Virus record (IMG/VR): IMGVR_UViG_3300042344_000187
Span: 1-34,904 of that record
Strand: one strand, 5' to 3'
DNA: 34,904 nucleotides
From: a virus
In this document: in pieces, positions 14,729 through 20,079 of the stretch
How positions within the stretch are numbered: the stretch's first letter is position 1
Layout of the letters: each line of letters starts with the position of its first letter
Notes under the pieces: generated by a model
What the model was told of the DNA's origin: nothing
The model's input: only the letters and a program-made list of their open reading frames with translations
Database searches by the model: none
Translations under genes and position numbers: made by a program

Positions 14729-15051
14729 AAACTAAAAAACCAGTAAAAAAGCAAATAAGAAGCTTAAAAGATTTGCCTGAGAAACAACAGGAAATGTACA
14801 AAGAGTTTTACCAACACATTGCACGAGCAATGATGCTTTGTCAGTCGGCAATTCATTCGTTAGATGACGTAAAAAATAACGCATTTAATAAACATATGCT
14901 AACAAGTACTATAAACACGTTTATGCGAGGGATAGAGCTTTATGCTGATGTATTCGTTGAAACGAACAATATTGACATGGTACAATCATTTAGTAATATA
15001 GTAGAGCAGATTGATCAATTTAAACAAGAAATAAAAGTTTCAATAGTATGA
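14725..15051 (+). CDS. Helical protein, unknown (108 aa)
   Basis: A 108-residue soluble, all-helical protein with a basic N-terminus (MKTKKPVKKQIRSLKDLPEK). No motif or known family is seen. ATGA overlaps join it to the RlpA-like gene and to the tandem pair that follows. Confidence 0.6.
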   Translation: MKTKKPVKKQIRSLKDLPEKQQEMYKEFYQHIARAMMLCQSAIHSLDDVKNNAFNKHMLTSTINTFMRGIELYADVFVETNNIDMVQSFSNIVEQIDQFKQEIKVSIV

Positions 15052-15272
15052 GTAATCCGAAAGAAAAAGCAATTGAATTAGTTTGGAAATTCTACCACAA
15101 TATTGAGCATACTATATCAAATGAGTACGCAAGTGAAGATTGGGAGATTGCAAAACAATGCTCTCTAATTGCAGTTGAATTTTCACGTGAATTTATCACA
15201 GGTGATTTAAGTGAAAGATTTGATAAAACAATGTATTTATTAGAAATTAAAGAAGAAATAGAAAAGTTATGA
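15048..15272 (+). CDS. Small helical protein, tandem paralogue 1 (74 aa)
   Basis: A 74-residue helical protein. It begins PKEKAIELVWKFY, has AIAVEF-like CSLIAVEFSREFI in the middle, and ends EIKEEIEKL. The next gene repeats this plan, so the two arose by duplication. I know this type (KAxELVxKFY ... E-IEKL) from flavobacterial phages and prophages, without a function. ATGA links both sides. Confidence 0.65.
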   Translation: MSNPKEKAIELVWKFYHNIEHTISNEYASEDWEIAKQCSLIAVEFSREFITGDLSERFDKTMYLLEIKEEIEKL

Positions 15273-15511
15273 CACCTAAAGATAAAGCAATAGATTTAGT
15301 GAATAAATTTTATTCAAGATATAATAACGTTCGAAAAAATAAGACATTTTCTGTAGAGCAAAAGAGAATGGCGATAATTGCAGTTGATGAGATACTTAAA
15401 TTAAATCATCCATATGTAATTGTATATGAAAGTTTTAAAGATAACGTAATGGATATTATGACTCAAAAGCATTATTGGCAGGAAGTAAAAACAGAATTAG
15501 AAAAATTATGA
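15269..15511 (+). CDS. Small helical protein, tandem paralogue 2 (80 aa)
   Basis: An 80-residue paralogue of the preceding protein: PKDKAIDLVNKFYSRYNN, MAIIAVDEILKLN and YWQEVKTELEKL align with its three landmarks. The two presumably act in the same process, perhaps as a heterodimer. Unknown function; ATGA overlap at both ends. Confidence 0.65.
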   Translation: MTPKDKAIDLVNKFYSRYNNVRKNKTFSVEQKRMAIIAVDEILKLNHPYVIVYESFKDNVMDIMTQKHYWQEVKTELEKL

Positions 15512-15729
15512 AAACAGCAGTAGAATGGTTATGGGATGAATTAGAATGTCTTATCCCAGCCGAATGTCAAGAAGCTTATGTACAAGCTAAAGAAATGGAA
15601 AAAAAGCAATCTGAAAAAATGTATAGTGAGGAAGAAGTAAAATTAGCATATAATGAAGGTCAAGTTTCCATTATAAGTGCAAATTACATTAGAACAGAAG
15701 AATGGTTTGAACAATTTAAAAAGAAATAG
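15508..15729 (+). CDS. Small protein, unknown (73 aa)
   Basis: I place the start at ATG 15508, which overlaps the stop of the previous gene (ATGA); an in-frame TTG at 15475 would make the protein 84 residues but overlaps more. The sequence starts MKTAVEWLWDELECL, with EMEKKQSEKMYSEEEVKLAY in the middle. This is a style I associate with Flavobacterium phage proteins that accompany paralogues like those at 15048 and 15269. No function known. Confidence 0.6.
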   Translation: MKTAVEWLWDELECLIPAECQEAYVQAKEMEKKQSEKMYSEEEVKLAYNEGQVSIISANYIRTEEWFEQFKKK

Positions 15730-15730
15730 T

Positions 15731-16372
15731 ATGAAAGTAGAGTTAATATCAATATTTGGCAACGATGAAATGGTTGTAGATTGCGCACGTGTATCTTATC
15801 AGAAAGATTCGGCTAATTATTCATCAGAACAAAACGAAAAGTTGATTAATTTCTTGTCAAAGAACAATCACTGGAGTCCATTCTCACATCCACGTTTACA
15901 ATTTAGATTGCAAATTCCGATTTATATAGAAAGGCAGCTTGTGAAAACTCAAGCAGGTGTCGAGTATAACTCGGTAAGTGGTCGTTATGTCGATTTTTCA
16001 GATACATATACGCTTATTCAAGAATGGAGAAAACAAAGCAAAGATAGTAAGCAAGGTAGTGCTGAACCTTTGAGTTTTGAGATACAAGAACAATGTAATA
16101 TTATTGAACATAACGTTGTTGAGTTTTGTAAACAAGCATACAACGATTTAATAAAATTAGGCGTAAGTAAAGAACAAGCAAGAACAATACTACCTTTAAA
16201 TCTTAACACAACTATGATTTGGACAGGATCACTATATTCCTTCATTCGATTATGTAAGCAACGTTTAAAACAAGACGCACAGCAAGAAACACGTGAAGTA
16301 GTTGAAGAAATGTTGAAACAAGTAAAAGAAAATGGAAGTTTTTACATGAGTTTAAAAGCTTTTGAATTATAA
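15731..16372 (+). CDS. thyX: Flavin-dependent thymidylate synthase
   Basis: A 213-residue ThyX that makes dTMP from dUMP with FAD, NADPH and methylene-tetrahydrofolate. Landmarks: HWSPFSHPRLQFRLQIP (47-63), the flavin/nucleotide motif in the form RQLVKTQAGVEYNSVSGRY (68-86) instead of the usual RHRxxSxNxxSxRY, and ARTILPLNLNTT followed by a Lys/Arg-rich helix with QDAQQETR near 150-190. The motif variation (RH replaced by KT) is seen in some phage ThyX forms, but may affect activity. The start is ATG 15731, one base after the previous stop; an upstream in-frame codon at 15677 would overlap too far. It secures thymidylate for phage DNA synthesis. Confidence 0.82.
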   Translation: MKVELISIFGNDEMVVDCARVSYQKDSANYSSEQNEKLINFLSKNNHWSPFSHPRLQFRLQIPIYIERQLVKTQAGVEYNSVSGRYVDFSDTYTLIQEWRKQSKDSKQGSAEPLSFEIQEQCNIIEHNVVEFCKQAYNDLIKLGVSKEQARTILPLNLNTTMIWTGSLYSFIRLCKQRLKQDAQQETREVVEEMLKQVKENGSFYMSLKAFEL

Positions 16373-16376
16373 CGGA

Positions 16377-16509
16377 AAATAATAAACGTATGTGTTGGTG
16401 TGTGGTTAAAGTGTTCCTCTGGCTAATGGACAAGTACCATAACCGTAAGTGCCTAAAACTTACCATACCACGCTACGGGCGGAACACGCCAACATTACGT
16501 TTATTTATT
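16377..16509 (+). ncRNA. Putative structured RNA closed by a 20-pair interrupted stem
   Basis: AATAAACGTA (16381-16390) pairs with TACGTTTATT (16496-16505), and after a small internal loop TGTTGGTGTG (16393-16402) pairs with CACGCCAACA (16485-16494, one G-U). Inside, TTCC/GGAA (16414-16417/16481-16484) extends to GTGTTCC/GGAACAC in an alternative pairing, and GTAAGT/ACTTAC (16445-16450/16458-16463) closes a 7-nt loop. Other possible stems are ATGG/CCAT (16426/16437) and GGTTA/TAACC (16404/16440). The block has no open frame and is markedly GC-richer than its surroundings. It is not a canonical tRNA; no known class is recognised. Strand is uncertain, but + fits the operon. Confidence 0.5.
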
Positions 16510-16606
16510 GTTAGCAAATCGTTTTAATGTTTGCTAACGTTTTGCAGCTAAACGCTGCGGAGCGTAGCGGAGTTGCGATTTAGGTGCTGTTATAGCCCCC
16601 GAAGGG
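16510..16606. repeat. Palindrome cluster resembling intergenic repeat DNA
   Basis: GTTAGCAAA (16510-16518) pairs with TTTGCTAAC (16530-16538); GCAGC (16544-16548) with GCTGC (16554-16558); CTAAA (16548-16552) with TTTAG (16579-16583); and CCC (16597-16599) with GGG (16604-16606). The central GC-rich part (tgcggagcgtagcggag) is unlike the rest of the genome. It recalls repeated palindromic intergenic elements of flavobacteria that end in GTTATAGCC, which I know only by memory. It may be DNA acquired from the host. Role unknown. Confidence 0.5.
16588..16597. repeat. Inverted repeat, left arm (TGTTATAGCC)
   Basis: TGTTATAGCC is the exact reverse complement of GGCTATAACA at 17791-17800. The two arms bracket the two-gene cassette 16639-17726. 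They could mark its borders, although ten bases alone can match by chance. Confidence 0.5.
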
Positions 16607-16638
16607 TTTGAGTTAAAAATTTAAAAAAGAAAAAAGAG

Positions 16639-16812
16639 ATGGCGAGCGTAGATAAAAAACAAATTAAATTATTCCTAAAAGAAACTGGATATACGGAATA
16701 CACTAATGAACATGGAGTAAGAAAAAATTATAAAAATAGAAACGAATGGAAATTTGTATCTATTGAACAATTATTAAAAGATTTCGCAAAATGGCAAAAA
16801 AGAAATTATTAG
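16639..16812 (+). CDS. Small protein before the PP-loop gene, unknown (57 aa)
   Basis: A 57-codon gene from ATG 16639 ending inside the next gene (22-nt overlap). The basic protein starts MASVDKKQIKLFLKETGYTE and ends LLKDFAKWQKRNY; the middle is rich in Asn, Lys and Arg. It is the first gene of the cassette after the palindromic block. Overlap with the PP-loop gene suggests coupled translation and a related job. Family not recognised. Confidence 0.55.
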   Translation: MASVDKKQIKLFLKETGYTEYTNEHGVRKNYKNRNEWKFVSIEQLLKDFAKWQKRNY

Positions 16813-17726
16813 TAACATTTAGTGGCGGAGAAACCTCTGCTTTTATGGGACAATGGCTAAATAAAAATATGCAAGATAAATATGAGATGCTTTTTGTGTT
16901 TGCAAATACTGGCATGGAATCAAACGAAACGCTTGATTTTATTAATAGATGCGAAATTTTTTTTGGTATAAACGTAAATTGGATTGAAGCAAAAGTTTAC
17001 CATAATGCTAAAAAAAGTTGTGGATTTACAAAGGTTGATTACTTAACAGCTACAAGGAATACGGATTGGAAAACAAGAACCGACACACCTTTTGAAGAAG
17101 TAGTTAAAAAATATGGAATACCAAACCACTCAAGATTACATTGCACAAGGGAATTGAAAATGAACCCGATTAAAGCGTTTGCTAAAAGTATATGGGGAAA
17201 CGAAAAATATTATTTAGCATTAGGAATAAGGATTGATGAGATTGATAGAATGAATGCTAAAAAAGAAGAATTACGTTTAGTTTACCCTTTGATACAAAAA
17301 GAAATGCAGCCAATGACAAAAAAACATATTAATTTTTGGTGGGCAAATCAAGAGTTTAGACTTAATTTAAAAGGGTATCAAGGTAATTGTGGGGCTTGTT
17401 ATAAAAAGAGCGATAATAAGTTGATGCAAATGGTTTTAGATGATGTAAATTACTTTGAGTTTTTAGCATACTTGGAAGATAAATATGGAAATCCAAACGG
17501 AAAGATACCGCAAAAAGTAAAAACTATTGAGGTAGATGAAAACGGTGAAGAATATGAAATTTGGGGATTAGAAAAATTGCCGAAAGAAGAATATAAAAAT
17601 GTGTTTTTTAGAAACTTTATTAGCGCAAAAGAAATGATTGAAAAGGCAAAACAATTTAACGGAACTATAATAGATGACCACATTGAAACAGAAAGCTGTG
17701 AAGTATTTAGTAGCTGTGGTGATTAA
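16791..17726 (+). CDS. PP-loop ATPase, PAPS-reductase-like
   Basis: A 311-residue protein with the PP-loop SGGETSAFM at 11-19 (usual SGGxDS, so Glu-Thr here), which binds ATP or PAPS and activates the substrate by adenylation. HCTRELKMNP near 117 and GNCGACYKKS near 197-206 are further conserved spots; paired Cys could bind a cluster or sulphur. Phage proteins of this type are generally called PAPS reductase family, but their substrate is not established; sulphur transfer to tRNA or DNA, or sulphate metabolism, are all possible. It ends CEVFSSCGD. With its small partner it forms an apparent inserted cassette between thyX and the SSB-like gene. Confidence 0.75.
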   Translation: MAKKKLLVTFSGGETSAFMGQWLNKNMQDKYEMLFVFANTGMESNETLDFINRCEIFFGINVNWIEAKVYHNAKKSCGFTKVDYLTATRNTDWKTRTDTPFEEVVKKYGIPNHSRLHCTRELKMNPIKAFAKSIWGNEKYYLALGIRIDEIDRMNAKKEELRLVYPLIQKEMQPMTKKHINFWWANQEFRLNLKGYQGNCGACYKKSDNKLMQMVLDDVNYFEFLAYLEDKYGNPNGKIPQKVKTIEVDENGEEYEIWGLEKLPKEEYKNVFFRNFISAKEMIEKAKQFNGTIIDDHIETESCEVFSSCGD

Positions 17727-17790
17727 AACCTTTTACAAATTTGAAAAATTTGAAGCGTGCGTTGGCTTTTTCTTTTTTAAATTTTTAATT

Positions 17791-17800
17791 GGCTATAACA
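17791..17800. repeat. Inverted repeat, right arm (GGCTATAACA)
   Basis: Exact reverse complement of 16588-16597. It lies 64 nt after the PP-loop gene in a gene-free stretch (17727-17850) that also holds GCGTG/CACGC (17755/17799) and the palindrome at 17806. Confidence 0.5.
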
Positions 17801-17805
17801 CGCAT

Positions 17806-17824
17806 ATATACGCAATGCGTATAT
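17806..17824. promoter_or_regulatory. 19-bp palindrome, possible operator
   Basis: ATATACGCA (17806-17814) and TGCGTATAT (17816-17824) are perfect inverted arms around one A. It lies 15 bp before the TAAATTTG promoter-like element, where a -33 box would be expected, so a dimeric regulator bound here could control the SSB-like gene. Confidence 0.45.
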
Positions 17825-17838
17825 TAATTATAAATTAT

Positions 17839-17846
17839 TAAATTTG
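17839..17846 (+). promoter_or_regulatory. -7 promoter-like element before the SSB-like gene
   Basis: TAAATTTG fits TAnnTTTG and ends 4 nt before the ATG at 17851, so the transcript would be leaderless or nearly so. No TTG is found upstream at the right distance; the palindrome occupies that place. May be fortuitous. Confidence 0.4.
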
Positions 17847-17850
17847 AATT

Positions 17851-18171
17851 ATGAAAATAATAGGAGAACTAATTAAAAAATTTGATTCAGAAAAGATTTC
17901 TGATAAATTCACAAAGAGAATATTTGTTTTAAAAACATTAGATCAATATCCTCAAGAATTAGCTATACAGCTAAACAACGATAGATGCTCGTTAATTGAT
18001 TCTGTAAGACAAGGAGAGCAAATTGAAGCAAATATTAACCTTAAAGGTCGTGAATCTAATGGTAAATGGTATAACACTTTAGAATGCTGGTCCTTAAACA
18101 TTCAAACAGCCGACAAAGAGCGTATCGAAGAGCTTAAAGTTGAAAGTAATAATCAAGATTTACCCTTCTGA
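17851..18171 (+). CDS. OB-fold single-strand DNA-binding-like protein (DUF3127 type)
   Basis: A 106-residue protein. MKIIGELIKKFDSEKISDKF, then KRIFVLKT, YPQELAIQLNND, GEQIEANINLKGRESNGKWYN and LECWSLNI follow the plan of the Bacteroidota DUF3127 family, which has an OB-fold. The C-terminus ends NNQDLPF; a terminal Leu-Pro-Phe after acidic residues is how bacterial SSB proteins contact partner enzymes. It very probably coats single-stranded DNA during phage replication and recombination with ERF. Its stop overlaps the next ATG (TGATG). Confidence 0.78.
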   Translation: MKIIGELIKKFDSEKISDKFTKRIFVLKTLDQYPQELAIQLNNDRCSLIDSVRQGEQIEANINLKGRESNGKWYNTLECWSLNIQTADKERIEELKVESNNQDLPF

Positions 18172-18338
18172 TGAACGCACGTAAATTAATATTTAATCGT
18201 TTAACAGTAATATGGAGTGGTGTATCACGCATCGCTCCTAAATCTAAAGATGAGTTATTTTGTAAACGATGGAAGCAACGAGAAAATAGAAAGGGAGTAA
18301 TTAAAGAAAAAAAATACATTAACGATGAGCAAGACTGA
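18171..18338 (+). CDS. Small basic protein, unknown (55 aa)
   Basis: A 55-codon gene coupled to the SSB-like gene (TGATG) and overlapping the next gene by 14 nt. The product is strongly basic (DELFCKRWKQRENRKGVIKE) and might bind nucleic acid. A larger open frame on the opposite strand here is the mirror image and is not supported. Function unknown. Confidence 0.55.
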   Translation: MNARKLIFNRLTVIWSGVSRIAPKSKDELFCKRWKQRENRKGVIKEKKYINDEQD

Positions 18339-18798
18339 TTTTGTGGTTGATAAAGTAATACAGAAATTTCGTGAACGTTCACAAATAGGAATAGAAAAAT
18401 ATGGTAAAACTTTGGCAGAAAATAACACTGACAATTTTCTTAATCATCTACAGGAAGAGCTGATGGATGCGGTTAACTACATTGAGAAACTAAAAACTCA
18501 AGAAAGTAGTGAACTATTCGATAACATTAGAAAGTGGTTTGATGAAAAAGAATTAATCAAACAAGAGAACGCACCTAAACAGATGATGAAAGTTATGGAA
18601 GAGCTTGGAGAGTTATCCAGTGCGATAATCAAAGGTAAACGTGACGAGGAAATAGATGCTTTTGGTGATGTAATGATTACACTTTTAGGTTTATCTTATA
18701 TGCGAAACGTATCATTAATGGCTTGTACACGATCAGCGTATGAAGTGATTAAACAAAGAAAAGGTAAAGTAGTTAACGGATCATTTATTAAAGAATAA
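18325..18798 (+). CDS. Double MazG-like nucleotide pyrophosphohydrolase
   Basis: A 157-residue protein with two all-alpha NTP-pyrophosphatase-like parts. The N-terminal part has KYGKTL (25-30) and HLQEELMDAVNYIEKL (41-56); the C-terminal part has MEELGELSSAI (91-101) and DAFGDVMITLLGL (111-123). Both show the Glu-Glu-x-x-(E/D) then Asp pattern that holds Mg ions in MazG-type enzymes hydrolysing (d)NTPs or alarmones. It probably adjusts the nucleotide pool or removes ppGpp during infection. The two-part architecture may be a fusion. Substrate unknown. Confidence 0.72.
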   Translation: MSKTDFVVDKVIQKFRERSQIGIEKYGKTLAENNTDNFLNHLQEELMDAVNYIEKLKTQESSELFDNIRKWFDEKELIKQENAPKQMMKVMEELGELSSAIIKGKRDEEIDAFGDVMITLLGLSYMRNVSLMACTRSAYEVIKQRKGKVVNGSFIKE

Positions 18799-18986
18799 TG
18801 GAAGAGCAAGAAATAAGAAACAAAATAGAAGAGTTGAAAGCAACTTTAACAGGTGAATTGTTAGAAGATTGCGAAACTCAAGCACAAATCTACGAGCTTA
18901 AAAAACAATTATCACTTGAAACTAATAAGACAATTGAAGAAATTGACGAAGAAGATGGTGATATTTGTCTTAGTTGTGGATCATAG
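18798..18986 (+). CDS. Small coiled-coil protein with C-terminal CxxC (62 aa)
   Basis: A 62-residue protein, helical and acidic, ending DICLSCGS. The single CxxC could bind zinc as a dimer. Similar short proteins ending in (I/L)xCGS are familiar from flavobacterial phages. It is coupled by TAATG to the MazG-like gene and ends the second early unit. Function unknown. Confidence 0.6.
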   Translation: MEEQEIRNKIEELKATLTGELLEDCETQAQIYELKKQLSLETNKTIEEIDEEDGDICLSCGS

Positions 18987-18998
18987 TTAGTATATTTG
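18965..18998 (+). promoter_or_regulatory. Promoter candidate for the late region
   Basis: TATATTTG (18991-18998) is a full TAnnTTTG match, with TTG at 18965-18967 and a 23-bp spacer inside the end of the preceding gene. Transcription would start near 19004, just ahead of the hairpin at 19019-19051 and 60 nt before the sigma-like gene. Confidence 0.5.
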
Positions 18999-19018
18999 TA
19001 TTGCTTTTAAATGGTTTT

Positions 19019-19051
19019 ATCCTCACATCGTATTGGTGTGGGGATTTTTTT
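19019..19051 (+). terminator. Terminator-like hairpin ahead of the sigma-like gene
   Basis: ATCCTCACA (19019-19027) pairs with TGTGGGGAT (19037-19045), 9 pairs with one G-U, followed by seven T (19045-19051). It would end the early unit, but it also lies downstream of the promoter-like site at 18991, so it may act as an attenuator in the late leader. A 30-codon frame at 19011-19103 runs across it and could be a leader peptide, without further support. Confidence 0.7.
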
Positions 19052-19065
19052 ATTATATTTAACAC

Positions 19066-19617
19066 GTGAACGCACACTTAGAAATTTTAGCAAGACACGA
19101 TGAAGATTGGAAACGTATAGTTCGTTCCTTTGGTCATTCAGAACATTACGATGATATTGTTCAAGATTTCTACATGAAAGTATACAACAACAAAGTAGTT
19201 AAAGTAATAGAAAACAACCAACCTAATAAAGTTTACTGTTGGGTGATACTACGAAACCTATACTTTGACTATCATAGGTTAAACAAAGAACACATAAACA
19301 TTGATTTAATCAGAGATTTAGTTCAAGAAGATCACATGGAGCTAAAACGAAAATGGGAAAAAGTATACAATACCGAAGAAGAAACAAAAAAAGACTTCCA
19401 TTGGTTTGATCTAATGCTTTGGCAACTTTACACAACTACTGATTTATCTATGCGTGACATAGCACGAGACACTAACATATCATTAAAAACTATCTTTGCA
19501 ACTTTAAAACATTGCAGAGAACAAATACAACATAAATTATGGCAAGAAGAAAATCAAAAGGACTCGGAGATAGTATTGAAAAGTTCACCGAAGCAACAGG
19601 AATTAAATCCGTTGTAG
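19066..19617 (+). CDS. RNA polymerase sigma-factor-like protein
   Basis: A 183-residue protein with GTG start at 19066. Residues 28-71 resemble sigma region 2: YDDIVQDFYMKVY (28-40), then YCWVILRNLYFDYHR (57-71). Residues 126-154 resemble region 4: DLSMRDIARDTNIS, a turn, and LKTIFATLKHCREQI, that is a helix-turn-helix for -35 type recognition. The layout fits ECF-type sigma factors. Placed first in the late region, it could switch host polymerase to phage late promoters; it could alternatively be a terminase- or HTH-type regulator. The tail after residue 160 is low-complexity and overlaps the next gene by 79 nt. Confidence 0.65.
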   Translation: MNAHLEILARHDEDWKRIVRSFGHSEHYDDIVQDFYMKVYNNKVVKVIENNQPNKVYCWVILRNLYFDYHRLNKEHINIDLIRDLVQEDHMELKRKWEKVYNTEEETKKDFHWFDLMLWQLYTTTDLSMRDIARDTNISLKTIFATLKHCREQIQHKLWQEENQKDSEIVLKSSPKQQELNPL

Positions 19618-19901
19618 AAAAGGTTTCAGAAATTACTGGTTTAGATTGTGGATGTGATAAACGAAAAGAAGCACTAAACAAACTATTCCCTTATAAGAAA
19701 CCTGAGTGCTTTAATGAAAACGAATTAGAGATTCTAAGCGCTTATAAAGAAAGAAAGCCTGTTACTATTTCACCTGTTGAACAAAACGCAATTAACAAGA
19801 TATATGCACGTGTAATGAAAACAAAGGTTGAATATACAACATGCGGTTCTTGTTTAGCGGATAGATTACACCAATTAATGAGGCTATACAATGAGTATTA
19901 A
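19539..19901 (+). CDS. Conserved Cys-rich protein upstream of terminase (120 aa)
   Basis: A 120-residue basic protein that starts ARRKSKGLGDSIEKFTEATG, then has LDCGCDKRKEALNKLFPYKK (36-55) and a TTCGSC near residue 100. Four or five Cys in C-x-C and C-x-x-C pairs suggest zinc binding. I associate GLGDxIEK ... CGCDxRKExLNxLFPY with proteins found just before the terminase in Bacteroidota phages. The function is unknown; a packaging or DNA-binding role would suit the place. Overlap with the sigma-like gene is unusually long (79 nt). Confidence 0.7.
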   Translation: MARRKSKGLGDSIEKFTEATGIKSVVEKVSEITGLDCGCDKRKEALNKLFPYKKPECFNENELEILSAYKERKPVTISPVEQNAINKIYARVMKTKVEYTTCGSCLADRLHQLMRLYNEY

Positions 19902-19977
19902 AGAATTGTACAACTACATTTATATAGAAAACGAATTCTACTTCGGTGGAATAGAAATAATATATTTTTTAAACTAA
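19891..19977 (+). CDS. 28-aa small peptide
   Basis: A 28-codon frame (MSIKELYNYIYIENEFYFGG plus eight) that overlaps the end of the Cys-rich gene by 11 nt and is coupled by TAATG to the next micro-gene. It is rich in Tyr, Phe and Ile. The coupling is its main support; function unknown. Confidence 0.4.
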   Translation: MSIKELYNYIYIENEFYFGGIEIIYFLN

Positions 19978-20060
19978 TGAACTACATAGCAATAATAATA
20001 TTTTTAATACTAACTTGGTTACTATTAACAATGTATTGGTATCATGTAGTATTGAATTGA
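19977..20060 (+). CDS. 27-aa single-pass membrane peptide
   Basis: A 27-codon frame: MNYIAIIIFLILTWLLLTMY then a short tail. It is nearly all hydrophobic and would form one membrane helix. The ATG overlaps the previous stop (TAATG). It is the second such micro-gene in the genome (compare 5842). Role unknown. Confidence 0.5.
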   Translation: MNYIAIIIFLILTWLLLTMYWYHVVLN

Positions 20061-20079
20061 ACTCAAATTTTTTCAATTT

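Noticed and set aside
15475-15507. TTG start adding 11 residues to the protein at 15508
   Set aside because: ATG 15508 overlaps the preceding stop as ATGA, the normal junction here, and starts with the familiar MKTAVEWL.
15677-15730. Upstream start for ThyX
   Set aside because: ThyX proteins begin close to the MKVELI seen at 15731; the earlier start would overlap the neighbour by over 50 nt and add unrelated residues.
16411-16490. Canonical tRNA gene
   Set aside because: Acceptor-like stem and CCA are present, but T-arm, TTCRA loop and U33 are missing, and the same bases form a longer outer stem. Kept only as a finding.
16530-16597. Integron attC site
   Set aside because: AAC and GTT triplets flank a palindromic block, but the ends do not fit RYYYAAC / GTTRRRY and there is no integrase.
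19011-19103. Leader peptide across the hairpin before the sigma-like gene
   Set aside because: The frame is open for 30 codons but shows no run of regulatory codons or other typical attenuator features.
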